A stretch of DNA of 64,000 bases from Aliarcobacter sp. (GCA_028689025.1 JAQTXA010000004.1:107042-171041); one strand, 5' to 3'; positions 28,484 through 37,653 are shown, counted from the stretch's first letter. Notes: generated by a model not told the origin, from the sequence alone. Numbers and translations are program-made.

Positions 28484-28626
28484 TTAGACAACCTTTAAAA
28501 ATCATTTTAATTATAATATCATAAAATAATTTTTATGTATACCCTTTTTAAAATAAATTTACAAAATTAAAGGGCTTAAAATAGCCATAAAATAAGGCTT
28601 AAAGAATAAAATTATCTTTTGATAAT
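28484..28626 (-). promoter_or_regulatory. Intergenic region upstream of the diguanylate cyclase
   Basis: 143 bp of AT-rich sequence between the end of the his operon and the cyclase start. It must hold the cyclase promoter; ATTATAAT-like boxes occur near 28508-28520 but none stands out. No structured RNA was recognised. Confidence 0.3.
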
Positions 28627-28776
28627 TTATTGTTTTTTAGATTTTATAATATTTCTTGTCATTAATAAAACAAAAAATAAAGCAATAGATAGATTTATGT
28701 AGAAGCCTTGCATATTTCCATCTTGAAAAAATGTATATGCTAAGGCAAAAAATACTAGTGAGATTACAAGGCACAT
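28627..28776 (-). CDS. Small two-helix membrane protein after hisA
   Basis: A 49-codon ORF begins 7 bp after the hisA stop on the same strand. It encodes two hydrophobic segments (MCLVISLVFFALAYTFF and INLSIALFFVLLM) joined by a polar turn (QDGNMQGFY) and a basic tail (KSKKQ), a typical small inner-membrane hairpin. A stop codon lies just upstream in frame, so the ATG is the earliest start. The ribosome site is poor, which fits coupled translation from hisA or a wrong call. No family recognised. Confidence 0.5.
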   Translation of the reverse strand: MCLVISLVFFALAYTFFQDGNMQGFYINLSIALFFVLLMTRNIIKSKKQ

Positions 28777-28783
28777 TTTAGTT

Positions 28784-29497
28784 TTAGTTTTCTAAAACTC
28801 TAAAAGCCTCTTCAAGGTCTAAAGTTCCCTCATAAAAGGCTTTTCCAACAATAACACCTGCAATATTTCCATTTGCTTTACAGTTAATGATGTCATTAAT
28901 ATCTTTCACACCACCACTGGCAATTGTATCAACCTTTGAAGAAAGGGCAATTGATTCAGTAAATTCAACATTTACACCACAAAGCATTCCATCTTTACTT
29001 ATATCAGTACAAATAATAGCAAGAACACCTGCATTTGCAAACTCTTGAGCTAAATCAGTTGCTTTCATTGTTGAAACTTCTGCCCAACCTTCAACTGCAA
29101 CCATTCCATTCATAGCATCAATTCCAACGGCAATTGGATACTTAGCTGCCATATCTTTTACAAATTGTGGATCTTTTACAGCAATTGAGCCTAAAATTAA
29201 TCTATCAACACCTAGTTCAACATACATTTTGATAGTCTCTTCATCTCTTATTCCACCACCAAGTTCGATTTTAAGATTACAGTTTTCTCTAATTTTTTTG
29301 ATTTGGTCTAAGTTAGCTGGTTTCCCTGCAAAAGCACCATTTAAATCAACAATATGAACCCATTTTGAACCTAATTCTTCAAATTTTTTAGCAACTTGCC
29401 ATGGTTCATCTGAATAGATTTTTGCACTATCCATCAATCCTTTACTTAGTCTTACAGCTTTTCCATCTTTTAAATCAATCGCTGGTAAAATATCCAT
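28784..29497 (-). CDS. hisA: Phosphoribosylformimino-5-aminoimidazole carboxamide ribotide isomerase
   Basis: HisA opens the ribose ring of ProFAR in histidine synthesis. The 237-residue beta/alpha barrel has [14 protein letters not shown] at the N-terminus, [12 protein letters not shown], the catalytic aspartate region [24 protein letters not shown] and a phosphate-binding IASGGV. It follows the epimerase gene by 13 bp and hisH lies one gene further upstream, forming hisH-epimerase-hisA. The presence of DISKDG and the single copy argue for HisA and not the sister enzyme HisF. Confidence 0.95.
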   Translation of the reverse strand: MDILPAIDLKDGKAVRLSKGLMDSAKIYSDEPWQVAKKFEELGSKWVHIVDLNGAFAGKPANLDQIKKIRENCNLKIELGGGIRDEETIKMYVELGVDRLILGSIAVKDPQFVKDMAAKYPIAVGIDAMNGMVAVEGWAEVSTMKATDLAQEFANAGVLAIICTDISKDGMLCGVNVEFTESIALSSKVDTIASGGVKDINDIINCKANGNIAGVIVGKAFYEGTLDLEEAFRVLEN

Positions 29498-29510
29498 ATA
29501 TTAATCCTCG

Positions 29511-30362
29511 TTATTTACATAAATTTTCTATTGTCTCTTCAATGGTTTTAAATTTAAATTCAAAACCTAAATCTAATAATTTTTTCGGAATTGCACTTTG
29601 TCCATCAGTTAAAACACGTGCTCCCTCACTAAAAATAAGATTTAAAACAAATTCTGGAACTGGAAGTATAGTAGGTCTTTTTAGTGTTTTTCCTAAAGCA
29701 AGGGTTAAACCTTTGTTTGTTGTAGGAACTGGCGCTGTTAAATTAAATATTTCTTCACACTCATTTTGGATTACAAATTTATAAGCTGCCATTAAATCAT
29801 CGATGTGAATATAAGAAAATGCTTGTTTCCCACTTCCTATAACTCCACCAAGTCCTAGTTTAAAAGGAGTTATCATTTTTTGTAAAGCTCCACCATCACG
29901 TCCAAGAACTATTCCAAATCTAAAAATAGATACTTTTGTAGTTTCACTTTTTGCTTTTAAAGCTTCTTTTTCCCAATCTTGGCATAAAGATGAAAGAAAA
30001 TCATTTGAAAAAGAGCCGTTTTCATCATAAGTAGTTTTATTGTCATAAATACCAACAGCAGAAGTAGAAATAAGAAGTTTTGGTTTATTTTGTACACTGT
30101 TAATTGCATTTACAATTTTAGAAGTTGTATCAATTCTGCTTGAATAAAGAAGTTTTTTATAAGATTCACTCCATCTATTTATGATGTTAGCACCAGCTAG
30201 ATTAATTACAATTTCACTTGAATTTAAAGTCTCTTCAAGTTTTGATTTATTATTTAAAATGTCTCGTGAAATAGGAATGATTTTATATCCTAAATCAGAA
30301 AAATATTTTGTTAAACTACTTCCTACAAAACCACTTGCACCAGTAATTGCTATAGTTTTCAT
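29511..30362 (-). CDS. NAD-dependent epimerase/dehydratase, TIGR01777/YfcH family
   Basis: A 283-residue short-chain dehydrogenase-like protein. The nucleotide-binding loop TGASGFVGSSL is at the N-terminus, followed by INLAGANIINRWSESYK and STSAVGIY, all typical of the YfcH/SulA-like (TIGR01777) family, and a C-terminal DUF1731-type tail (PVPEFVLNLIFSEGA ... LLDLGFEFKFKTIEE). The substrate is unknown for the family. It sits between hisH and hisA with gaps of 10-13 bp, so it is transcribed with histidine genes, but a histidine-related role is not implied. Confidence 0.9.
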   Translation of the reverse strand: MKTIAITGASGFVGSSLTKYFSDLGYKIIPISRDILNNKSKLEETLNSSEIVINLAGANIINRWSESYKKLLYSSRIDTTSKIVNAINSVQNKPKLLISTSAVGIYDNKTTYDENGSFSNDFLSSLCQDWEKEALKAKSETTKVSIFRFGIVLGRDGGALQKMITPFKLGLGGVIGSGKQAFSYIHIDDLMAAYKFVIQNECEEIFNLTAPVPTTNKGLTLALGKTLKRPTILPVPEFVLNLIFSEGARVLTDGQSAIPKKLLDLGFEFKFKTIEETIENLCK

Positions 30363-30372
30363 GGATTATCCT

Positions 30373-30981
30373 TTATTTTAAATTTATAAAGTTCTTTAAA
30401 ATTCTAAGTCCATTATCATGAGATTTTTCAGGGTGAGGTTGGAAACCATAAATATTATCTTTGTTTACAGCACTTGTAAATTCATAACCATAAGTTGTTG
30501 TTCCTATGATGTTTTTTTCACTTGTAACCGCATGAAAAGAGTGAACAAAATATAAATAAGGATTATGTAAACCCTCAAATAAAGGATGCTCTTTATTTAC
30601 AATTGTATTCCAACCCATGTGAGGAATTTTGAAATCTTCATGCATTTTTGACTTATCAAATTTTATAACTTCACCATCAATCAGACCTAAACCATCTGTA
30701 TGTCCAAACTCTTGAGAACTTTCAAATAGAAGTTGCATTCCAAGGCAAATACCAATCATTGGTTTTCCACTTTTTGCAAACTCATAAACAGCTTCATTCA
30801 TACCTGTTTTGATTAAATGCTCCATTGCATCTTTATAAGCTCCAACACCTGGAAGTATAACTCTATTAAAATTTTTTAAATCTTCAGGATTTTTAACAAT
30901 AGTTGCTTTTGCATCTATTAATTTACAAGCATTGTAAACACTTGCTAAATTTCCCATGTTGTAATCAATAATTCCTATCAC
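30373..30981 (-). CDS. hisH: Imidazole glycerol phosphate synthase subunit HisH
   Basis: The glutaminase half of IGP synthase, which feeds ammonia to HisF. The 202-residue protein has DYNMGNLASV, the nucleophile motif GICLGMQLLFESS, and the catalytic His/Glu in QPHPEKS. The start is GTG at 30981 with AGGGAAC just upstream. hisF is not in the window. Confidence 0.95.
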   Translation of the reverse strand: MIGIIDYNMGNLASVYNACKLIDAKATIVKNPEDLKNFNRVILPGVGAYKDAMEHLIKTGMNEAVYEFAKSGKPMIGICLGMQLLFESSQEFGHTDGLGLIDGEVIKFDKSKMHEDFKIPHMGWNTIVNKEHPLFEGLHNPYLYFVHSFHAVTSEKNIIGTTTYGYEFTSAVNKDNIYGFQPHPEKSHDNGLRILKNFINLK

Positions 30982-31059
30982 TTTTGTTCCCTTAAATTGA
31001 TTTCCAAACTAAAAGGAAACCTTTTTTTGAACTTCTTTGTAAAGAAGTAAACTCTAAAG

Positions 31060-31077
31060 AGGATAATTAATTATCCT
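31060..31077 (-). terminator. Short palindrome after the ComF-like gene
   Basis: AGGATAATTAATTATCCT is a perfect 18-bp palindrome 19 bp past the ComF-like stop. A second foldback, ACTTCTTT with AAAGAAGT, lies at 31031-31048. Together they probably end the ComF transcript ahead of hisH. Confidence 0.45.
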
Positions 31078-31095
31078 TAAATATTGAATATTATA

Positions 31096-31668
31096 CTAAA
31101 GTTTTGCATCAGCTAGGGTTAAAGAAAATATCACTTGATTATTCTTTTTCTCAAGAGCCTTTTTGGCTTCCCTAATTGTAGCACCTGTTGTAATTAAATC
31201 ATCACATAAAATTGTCATTTGATTAGATAGATTTGTAAGCTTAAATCTTCTTGGATTTTTTTGTCTAAATTCCAAATCTTTTCCCGCATATTTCACTATA
31301 TTTGAAGCTTTTAAGCAGTTGTATTTTGGAGTTATAAATTGTGATTTTAGATGTTTTGCAAGGATTGCAGTGTGGGAAAAATCATGTCGTGTATGATCAT
31401 CAATTGGAATTGCAAAAACTTGGGAAGTAAAAGTAAAATTTTGAGCAAATTTAGCAAAAGAGAGTTTTGCTAGGATATTAAAAACTCTATCTCCATGAAA
31501 ATAGTATTTTGATAAGATTAAATCTTCTAGTTCTGAAAGAGTATAAAAGGAATAATTGTAAAATCCATCTTCTATCTCTCTTTTGTGGAAAGATGGGATT
31601 AAAAGATTGTTTTGACAATCTTTACAAATAATTTCTAATGATAAGTTTTTACAGGTTAGGCATAACAT
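31096..31668 (-). CDS. ComF-like phosphoribosyltransferase family protein
   Basis: A 190-residue protein when started at the ATG at 31668 (MLCLTCKNLS). The N-terminus has a cysteine-pair zinc finger (CLTC ... CKDC), and the C-terminal half is a phosphoribosyltransferase fold with the PRPP loop ILCDDLITTGAT. This is the ComF/GntX layout linked to DNA uptake competence. A longer reading to 31749 would start within a Lys/His-rich low-complexity stretch encoded by intergenic repeat sequence, so I reject it. Confidence 0.85.
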   Translation of the reverse strand: MLCLTCKNLSLEIICKDCQNNLLIPSFHKREIEDGFYNYSFYTLSELEDLILSKYYFHGDRVFNILAKLSFAKFAQNFTFTSQVFAIPIDDHTRHDFSHTAILAKHLKSQFITPKYNCLKASNIVKYAGKDLEFRQKNPRRFKLTNLSNQMTILCDDLITTGATIREAKKALEKKNNQVIFSLTLADAKL

Positions 31669-31718
31669 GAAATAAATAATATCATAAATTATGTATTTTT
31701 CTTTATGGTGATGCTTTT

Positions 31719-31741
31719 TTCTTTTCTTTTTAGTAAAGAAA
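31719..31741. repeat. Inverted repeat in the ComF upstream region
   Basis: CTTTTCTTT and AAAGAAAAG flank TTAGT. It begins a structured intergenic stretch that continues to about 31915. Confidence 0.5.
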
Positions 31742-31769
31742 AGAAACAAAAGAAAAGCGTTCGCAGGGA

Positions 31770-31892
31770 TTCAAAATAGCTAAAAAATATATCTAAATTT
31801 TAAAATTTGAAAACTTGACTTCGTACCTCAGTCTTCGGACAGTTCAAATTTCTTTACGAATTTAGATAGATTTTTCTTTACGCTATTTTGAA
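31770..31892. repeat. Nested-stem intergenic element (possible ncRNA or palindromic mobile repeat)
   Basis: Three nested complementary pairs are visible: TTCAAAATAGC (31770-31780) with GCTATTTTGAA (31882-31892); TATCTAAATT (31790-31799) with AATTTAGATA (31859-31868); AAATTTGAA (31803-31811) with TTCAAATTT (31843-31851). Inside lies GTC-TTCG-GAC (31831-31840), a UUCG tetraloop hairpin. Such a 123-bp folded cassette with no ORF is either a structured RNA or an extragenic palindromic element. Confidence 0.6.
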
Positions 31893-31960
31893 AATGCTCA
31901 CATTTTAAGAGCGTAGTTCAGATTTTGCTATAATGATTGAAATTATTTAGAAGGAAACTT

Positions 31961-32368
31961 ATGGATTTAGCAATAATTGGAACAGCATTTTCACATTTAA
32001 AAACATCAATGGACATTGCTAAACTTATTAGCGATAGCACTAGTTCTTTAGGTGAAGCAGAAACGAAATTGAAATTGGCAGAATTAATTAGTTCTTTAGC
32101 CGATTTAAAAATGGAATTAGCAGATATTAAAGTGGATTTAATTGACAAAGATGAAGTGATTAGAGAATTAAAAAATAAAATTGAAGAAAAAGAATCTTTG
32201 ATTTTTGATGGTAAGTTTTATTTAAAAGAAGGTGATAATATTCCATTTTGTCCAACTTGTTGGGAATCAAATAAAAAAGCAATTCATTTAATATTTAAAA
32301 ATTATCAATCTTTCGGAAAATGTCAAGAATGTGAAGTATGTAAGACAAAATATTCTATAGGAGAATAA
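31961..32368 (+). CDS. Small helical protein with C-terminal zinc ribbon
   Basis: A 135-residue protein started at the ATG at 31961, 6 bp after AAGGAA. Residues 1-80 are helical and end in a charged coiled coil (KDEVIRELKNKIEEKE). The tail holds a cysteine cluster (CPTC at 97-100 and CQECEVC at 121-127), likely one zinc ribbon. Proteins of this style are common in phage and integrative elements, but I cannot name a family. It is a lone plus-strand gene inside a minus-strand region, flanked by structured repeat elements on both sides, which suggests it is an accessory insertion. Confidence 0.75.
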   Translation: MDLAIIGTAFSHLKTSMDIAKLISDSTSSLGEAETKLKLAELISSLADLKMELADIKVDLIDKDEVIRELKNKIEEKESLIFDGKFYLKEGDNIPFCPTCWESNKKAIHLIFKNYQSFGKCQECEVCKTKYSIGE

Positions 32369-32431
32369 ATATAACAAATGGGTTTTAAAAATAGAGTTTT
32401 AGATTTTGAGTGAAGTTCAAGGAAAAGAAAG

Positions 32432-32474
32432 AATTTAAAGCGCAGCGTACTATAAGTACGTGAGCATTTAAATT
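32432..32474. repeat. Second palindromic intergenic element between convergent genes
   Basis: AATTTAAA (32432-32439) pairs with TTTAAATT (32467-32474), enclosing CGTACT-ATA-AGTACG (32446-32460). The piece GTGAGCATTT also occurs on the opposite strand in the element near 31895-31905, suggesting related repeats. It may serve as a shared terminator for the zinc-ribbon gene and lepA. Confidence 0.55.
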
Positions 32475-32509
32475 ATTGATTTGACGTAGAAATTCGCCAA
32501 AAGATGAAA

Positions 32510-34297
32510 TTATATTTTTAAAACTGCCATGAATGCTTCTTGTGGTACGTTTACCTTTCCAATTGCTTTCATTCTTTTCTTACCTGCTTTTTGTTTTTCT
32601 AGTAGTTTTCTTTTTCTTGTAATATCTCCACCGTAACATTTTGCTGTTACGTTTTTACCTGTTGATTTTACAGTTTCTCTAGCAATTACGTTATTTCCGA
32701 TACTTGCTTGAATTGCTACTTCAAAAAGTTGTCTTGGGATTAGCTCTTTTAAGGCTTTGATAAATTCTCTTCCTTTTGAAAGTGCTTTATTTTCAGGAAC
32801 GATAATAGAAAGTGCATCTACGATTTCACCTGCAACTTTAATATCTAGTTTTTGTAAAACACCTGGTCTAAATCCAATTGGTTCATAATCAAAAGATGCA
32901 TAACCTTTTGTTGTTGATTTTAATTTATCATAAAAGTCCATTACGATTTCATTCATTGGAATATCATAATCAAGTAAAACTCTTTTACCAATATAATCCA
33001 TTTTATTTTGAACACCTCTTTTGTCATTTAGAAGTTTTATAACATTTCCTAAAAACTCATCAGGTACTAAAATTGTGGCTTTTACATAAGGTTCAAAAAT
33101 AGTATCAATATAATTTGGAGCTGGTAATTCACTTGGATTTTGAATTGAGATTCTTGTTCCGTCTGTTTTTAAAATTTCATAAATAACTGTTGGAGCAGTA
33201 GCAATTAAATCTAAGTCAAACTCACGTTCAAGTCTTTCTTTGATTACTTCCATGTGAAGCATTCCTAAGAATCCTGTTCTAAATCCACTTCCTAAAGCTG
33301 CTGAACTTTCAGGTTCAAAAGAGATAGAACTATCATTTAATTGAAGTTTATTTAAAGCATCTCTTAAATCTTCAAATTTATCTGTTTCAATTGGATAAAT
33401 CCCTGCAAATACGAATGGTTTTGCAGGTTCAAATCCATCAATAACTGCAGCTGTTGGATTTTTTGCATCAGTGATTGTATCACCAACTGCAATACTATTT
33501 GTTGTTTTAAGACCTAATACAACAATACCAATTTCACCAGTTTCAATAACATTTGTTTTTGTTGGTTTTCTAGGATGGGGATACATTAAATTAAGAACTT
33601 GATGTTCCTCTTTTGTATTCATCATTCTAATCATTTGACCTTTTTTGATACTTCCATCATAAACTCTAACAAGCGCTAAAGCTCCTAAATAGTTATCAAA
33701 CCAAGAGTCATAAATTAAAGCTTTTGTTGGAGCATCTGTATCACCAACTGGTGATGGAACTCTATCCACGATGGCATCAATTAAGGCTTTTACACCTTGA
33801 CCTGTTTTTGCACTAATTAGATTGCTTTCAGTACAATCAATTCCAATAGCTTCTTCAACTTCTTCTAAAACTCTATCTGGATCTGCACTTGGTAAATCGA
33901 TTTTATTTACAACTGGAAGAATTTCTAAATCATTATCCATTGCGATATAAACATTTGCGATTGTTTGTGCTTCAACACCTTGAGTTGCGTCAATAATTAA
34001 AAGTGCACCATCAGAAGAAGCAAGTGAACGGCTTACTTCGTAAGAGAAGTCAACGTGTCCTGGAGTGTCAATTAGATTTAAGATATAAGCTTGTCCATCT
34101 TTTACATAATTAAGTCTTACACTTTGAGCCTTAATTGTAATCCCTCTTTCTTGTTCAATATCCATTGTATCCATCATTTGAGCAGTTAAATCTCTATCTG
34201 CTACAGCTCCACACTCTTGGATAATTCTATCTGCAAGTGTAGATTTTCCATGGTCAATATGAGCAATAATACTAAAGTTTCTAATATTTTTTTGCAA
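32510..34297 (-). CDS. lepA: Elongation factor 4 (translational GTPase LepA)
   Basis: LepA/EF4 is a ribosome-bound GTPase that acts on stalled or initiating ribosomes. The 595-residue protein has the G1 motif AHIDHGKST, the switch region with [14 protein letters not shown], and NKIDLP; then domain II, EF-G-like domains III and V, and the LepA-specific C-terminal domain ending [19 protein letters not shown]. The start is TTG at 34297 with AGGA about 9 bp upstream. It appears monocistronic. Confidence 0.97.
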   Translation of the reverse strand: MQKNIRNFSIIAHIDHGKSTLADRIIQECGAVADRDLTAQMMDTMDIEQERGITIKAQSVRLNYVKDGQAYILNLIDTPGHVDFSYEVSRSLASSDGALLIIDATQGVEAQTIANVYIAMDNDLEILPVVNKIDLPSADPDRVLEEVEEAIGIDCTESNLISAKTGQGVKALIDAIVDRVPSPVGDTDAPTKALIYDSWFDNYLGALALVRVYDGSIKKGQMIRMMNTKEEHQVLNLMYPHPRKPTKTNVIETGEIGIVVLGLKTTNSIAVGDTITDAKNPTAAVIDGFEPAKPFVFAGIYPIETDKFEDLRDALNKLQLNDSSISFEPESSAALGSGFRTGFLGMLHMEVIKERLEREFDLDLIATAPTVIYEILKTDGTRISIQNPSELPAPNYIDTIFEPYVKATILVPDEFLGNVIKLLNDKRGVQNKMDYIGKRVLLDYDIPMNEIVMDFYDKLKSTTKGYASFDYEPIGFRPGVLQKLDIKVAGEIVDALSIIVPENKALSKGREFIKALKELIPRQLFEVAIQASIGNNVIARETVKSTGKNVTAKCYGGDITRKRKLLEKQKAGKKRMKAIGKVNVPQEAFMAVLKI

Positions 34298-34401
34298 GGG
34301 TAATTCCTATAAGTTGTTTATTGTGTTATATATTATATCGCGATTGTATCTAAAGTTTTGTAAGTTTATAGTTAAATGGGAATTTACAGAAGTTTTATAA
34401 A

Positions 34402-34433
34402 AAAAGATTTAGAGTTTTAACTCTAAATCTTTT
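34402..34433 (-). terminator. Terminator of the downstream OmpA-family gene
   Basis: AAAAGATTTAGAG pairs with CTCTAAATCTTTT (13-bp perfect stem, 6-base loop) just after the gene's stop, with a T run on the minus strand. A classic intrinsic terminator. Confidence 0.85.
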
Positions 34434-34439
34434 GTGTCA

Positions 34440-35495
34440 TTATTGATTTAATAAAGCAGTTACTCTTCTATTAATAGATTTTCCTTGTTCATTTTCATTT
34501 GTAGCAATTGGTTGAGTTTCTCCATAACCTATTGCTTTTAATCTTGTTGAATCAATATTATATTTTTTTAATGCATTAACTACTGAAATTGCTCTTCTAT
34601 CTGACAATGTTTGGTTATAAGAATCACTTCCTTTTGAATCTGTATGTGCTTCAATCACTGCTGTTAAATTTTTATTATTTTGCATAATTTTCGCAAATGA
34701 AGCGAGTTTTTCATTGTAAACTTTTTTAATCTCAGTAGAGTTATTATCAAAATTGATATTTAGATTGATAGTTTCAACGCAACCATCAGTATTTACTTTT
34801 ACTCCTTTAGATGTATTAGGACATTTATCTAATTTATTTATAACACCATCTTGGTCATCATCTTCTGGTGAAACTAAAGGTTTTTCAACTTTTGTAGCAA
34901 CAATTTCCTTTTTCTCTTCCTCAACAATAGGAACAGTTGCTTTTATATCATCGCTATATTTCTTTCCTAAAGGCATTGCTAAACCTAATGTATACATTAC
35001 ATCACTTGAAGTGTTTTGTGTTGCTATTAAATGTCTTACATCACTTTTTACAGAAATTCCATAATAAGGAATATCATATCTTAATCCTAAACCATAATTT
35101 AAGACAGCTGAATCTTTATGTTCAAAGGCTTCATGTGTAACATCTTGATAACCAAGACCAGCTAATGCGTAAGCAGAAAGTTTTTCATTTAAAGGGAAGT
35201 TTTTTACAGCATTTAAAAATAGTCTATTTACGTGAGTATTTCCTACTAAATCTTTATATTTAAGATTATCGCTTCGTAAATAAGCAACTTCAATTTGATC
35301 AATAAAAGAATCATCTAAATTTTTTCCAAGTGAAATTCCTGCATTAAAATAGTTTTTGTCATCTAATCCTGCTTTGCTATCTGTTAAAATACCTGCTGCA
35401 AAAGGTGTAATTTCATAACTATACTCTTTGCTTGGATTACTAGCTGCAAGAACAATTAATGTTGAGAAGGCAGAAGTTATTAGAATTTTTTTCAT
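34440..35495 (-). CDS. OmpA-family outer membrane protein (copy 2)
   Basis: A 351-residue protein: signal peptide (about 1-19), an eight-strand-like beta-barrel domain (about 22-185), a thrombospondin type-3-like calcium repeat (DDDQDGVINKLDKCPN) and an OmpA-C peptidoglycan-binding domain (NINFDNNSTEIK ... SDRRAISVVNALKKY ... GYGETQPI). It is a tandem paralogue of the next gene upstream with the same domain order but clearly diverged. Each gene has its own promoter space and terminator, so they can be expressed separately. Confidence 0.92.
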   Translation of the reverse strand: MKKILITSAFSTLIVLAASNPSKEYSYEITPFAAGILTDSKAGLDDKNYFNAGISLGKNLDDSFIDQIEVAYLRSDNLKYKDLVGNTHVNRLFLNAVKNFPLNEKLSAYALAGLGYQDVTHEAFEHKDSAVLNYGLGLRYDIPYYGISVKSDVRHLIATQNTSSDVMYTLGLAMPLGKKYSDDIKATVPIVEEEKKEIVATKVEKPLVSPEDDDQDGVINKLDKCPNTSKGVKVNTDGCVETINLNINFDNNSTEIKKVYNEKLASFAKIMQNNKNLTAVIEAHTDSKGSDSYNQTLSDRRAISVVNALKKYNIDSTRLKAIGYGETQPIATNENEQGKSINRRVTALLNQ

Positions 35496-35586
35496 TATTT
35501 TTCCTTGTATAAATAATTTTATTTATTATAACAGAAAATTTTTCATTATTAATTAAGAATATAAATTATTATTTATTTTAGAAATA

Positions 35587-35620
35587 AAAAAAGGGTTGAG
35601 AATCATCTCAACCCTTTTTT
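35587..35620 (-). terminator. Terminator of the first OmpA-family gene
   Basis: AAAAAAGGGTTGAGA pairs with TCTCAACCCTTTTTT around a four-base loop, ending in a T run on either strand. Strong intrinsic terminator between the two ompA-like genes. Confidence 0.88.
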
Positions 35621-35642
35621 ATAGAGAAATAATTTTAAAAAA

Positions 35643-36662
35643 TTATTTAGCCATTATAGCTTCAACTCTTCTGTTTTCAGCTCTACCTTCAGCAGTTGCA
35701 TTTGTAGCAACAGGTTTAGTTTCACCATAACCAGTAGCAGAAATTTTAGATGGATCAACTTTTAATGCTTTTAACGCTTCAACAGTAGATGCAGCTCTTC
35801 TTTCTGATAATTTTTGATTATAAGCATCTGAACCAACAGAATCTGTGTGTGCAGCAATAGTTGCTTTTAATTTTGGATTAGCTTTCATCATGTTTGCAAA
35901 TTCAACAATTCTAGTATTGTAAGAATCTTTAATATCAGATTTATTTGTATCAAAATTGATATTTAAGTTTACTAAAGTCATACATCCAACAGAGTCAACT
36001 TTTGCTTTTGCCATTGTATTTGGACATTCGTCTAATGAATCGATAACACCATCACCATCAGAATCTTTTGGAGTTTCAACAGGAGCTGCTTTAGCAACAA
36101 CTGGAGCTGGAGCTGCAACAACTGGAGCAGGTTTTGAAACTTCACCAAATGGAATAGCAAACCCAATGTTATATAATAAGTTATTGTCCCCATTATCAGT
36201 TTCAATTAAATGTCTAACATCGAATTTTAAAGCAAAATCATTAGCAACTTTGTATTTAATCCCTGCACCATAGTTACCAAACATACTATCTTGATTTCCA
36301 TTAGCTTCGTTATCAAAAATTTCAACACCAGCACCAACTAATGTATATAAAGATACATCTGAAGTTAAATCATACTCTTTTATTAAGTTAGTGAAAATTC
36401 TTGTTATTCCTGTATTATTAGTAGTACCTTTGTAGTTTACATCTTCAATTGATCTTAAAAAACCAAGTTCTACTTGATCAATAATAGAATCAAATTGATT
36501 GAAACCTAAACTTAATCCACCATTTGCATAGTTTCTATCTAAACCTAAATTACCTTCAGTAACTGCTCCACCAAATGTAGGAGTGATTTCATATTTGTAA
36601 TTTGAATTAGCAGCTAACATCATTGTTGCACATGCAACTGTTGATAATAATATTTTTTTCAT
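35643..36662 (-). CDS. OmpA-family outer membrane protein (copy 1)
   Basis: A 339-residue protein with a signal peptide (about 1-18), an N-terminal beta-barrel (about 20-175), an Ala/Pro/Val-rich linker (PAPVVAAPAPVVAKAAPVET), a calcium-type repeat (DSDGDGVIDSLDECPN) and an OmpA-C domain with NINFDTNKSD and SERRAASTVEALKAL. It anchors the outer membrane to peptidoglycan. Codons in this gene are tuned (few rare choices), as expected for an abundant protein. Confidence 0.94.
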   Translation of the reverse strand: MKKILLSTVACATMMLAANSNYKYEITPTFGGAVTEGNLGLDRNYANGGLSLGFNQFDSIIDQVELGFLRSIEDVNYKGTTNNTGITRIFTNLIKEYDLTSDVSLYTLVGAGVEIFDNEANGNQDSMFGNYGAGIKYKVANDFALKFDVRHLIETDNGDNNLLYNIGFAIPFGEVSKPAPVVAAPAPVVAKAAPVETPKDSDGDGVIDSLDECPNTMAKAKVDSVGCMTLVNLNINFDTNKSDIKDSYNTRIVEFANMMKANPKLKATIAAHTDSVGSDAYNQKLSERRAASTVEALKALKVDPSKISATGYGETKPVATNATAEGRAENRRVEAIMAK

Positions 36663-36720
36663 TGTTTTTCCTTTTAATTAAATAATTATGCGAATTATAC
36701 CAAAAAATTTCTATTTTGCA

Positions 36721-37653
36721 TCACGCAGTAAAAATAGAATTGACAGACTCATTATTATGAATTCTTCTTATTGCTTCACCAATCATAGTTGAGGCTGTTA
36801 ATACTGTTATCTTTTTAGCGTTTTTTCGTGTAGGAATTGTGTCTGAGATAACTAATTCATCCAATTCACCTTTTTCAATTCTTTCATAAGCTGGTCCACT
36901 TAAAACTCCATGAGTACAACATGCCATAACAGAATTTGCACCTTTTTTCTTTAAAGCTTCAGCGGCTTTTACTAAAGTTCCAGCAGTATCAACCATATCA
37001 TCTACTAAAATTACATCCATACCCTTAACATCACCAATGATATTCATAACTTCAGATACATTTGCTTTTTCTCTTTTTTTGTCAACTATAACTAAATCAT
37101 AACCTAATTTATCTGCATAAGATCTAGCACGTGTTACTCCTCCAATATCTGGACTTGCAATGATTGGGTTTTTCAAATTTTTAGATTTAATATAATTTTT
37201 GAATAAAATAGAACCAAATAAATTATCAGCTGGAATATTAAAGAAACCTTGAATTTGAGCTGCATGTAAATCAATAGTTACAACTCTAGTAATACCAGCT
37301 TTTTCTAAAATATCAGCAACTAATTTTGCTGTAATTGGAACTCTAGGTGCTGCTTTTCTATCTTGTCTTGCATATCCATAATATGGAATAACAGCAGAGA
37401 TTGTTTTTGCACTTGATCTTTTAAGTGCATCTACCATAATTAATAGTTCCATTAAATTATCATTTGTTGGAGCACAAGTTGGTTGAATAATAAATACATC
37501 TTGACCTCTTACACTTTCAGTTATTTGAACAGAGATCTCTCCATCACTAAATTTGTTAAGTGTTGCATTTGATACATTCATACCTAAATATTCTGCTACT
37601 TTTACTGCAAATTCAGGATTAGCTGAACCACTAAAAAGTTTAAATGTTGACAT
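36721..37653 (-). CDS. prs: Ribose-phosphate pyrophosphokinase
   Basis: Prs makes PRPP from ribose-5-phosphate and ATP for nucleotides, histidine and tryptophan. The 310-residue protein has FSDGEISVQI, the PYYGYARQDRK flexible loop, the metal-binding TIDLHAAQIQGFF and the PRPP loop VILVDDMVDTAGTL. Length is standard. It has its own promoter in the region shared with the divergent porin gene. Confidence 0.97.
   Translation of the reverse strand: MSTFKLFSGSANPEFAVKVAEYLGMNVSNATLNKFSDGEISVQITESVRGQDVFIIQPTCAPTNDNLMELLIMVDALKRSSAKTISAVIPYYGYARQDRKAAPRVPITAKLVADILEKAGITRVVTIDLHAAQIQGFFNIPADNLFGSILFKNYIKSKNLKNPIIASPDIGGVTRARSYADKLGYDLVIVDKKREKANVSEVMNIIGDVKGMDVILVDDMVDTAGTLVKAAEALKKKGANSVMACCTHGVLSGPAYERIEKGELDELVISDTIPTRKNAKKITVLTASTMIGEAIRRIHNNESVNSIFTA

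Noticed and set aside
31669..31749. 27-residue N-terminal extension of the ComF-like protein
   Set aside because: Lys/His-rich low-complexity sequence encoded by an intergenic inverted repeat; the zinc finger starts right after ATG 31668.
31700..32500. Insertion sequence or prophage remnant
   Set aside because: No transposase, integrase or target-site duplication found; only palindromic elements and one small gene.
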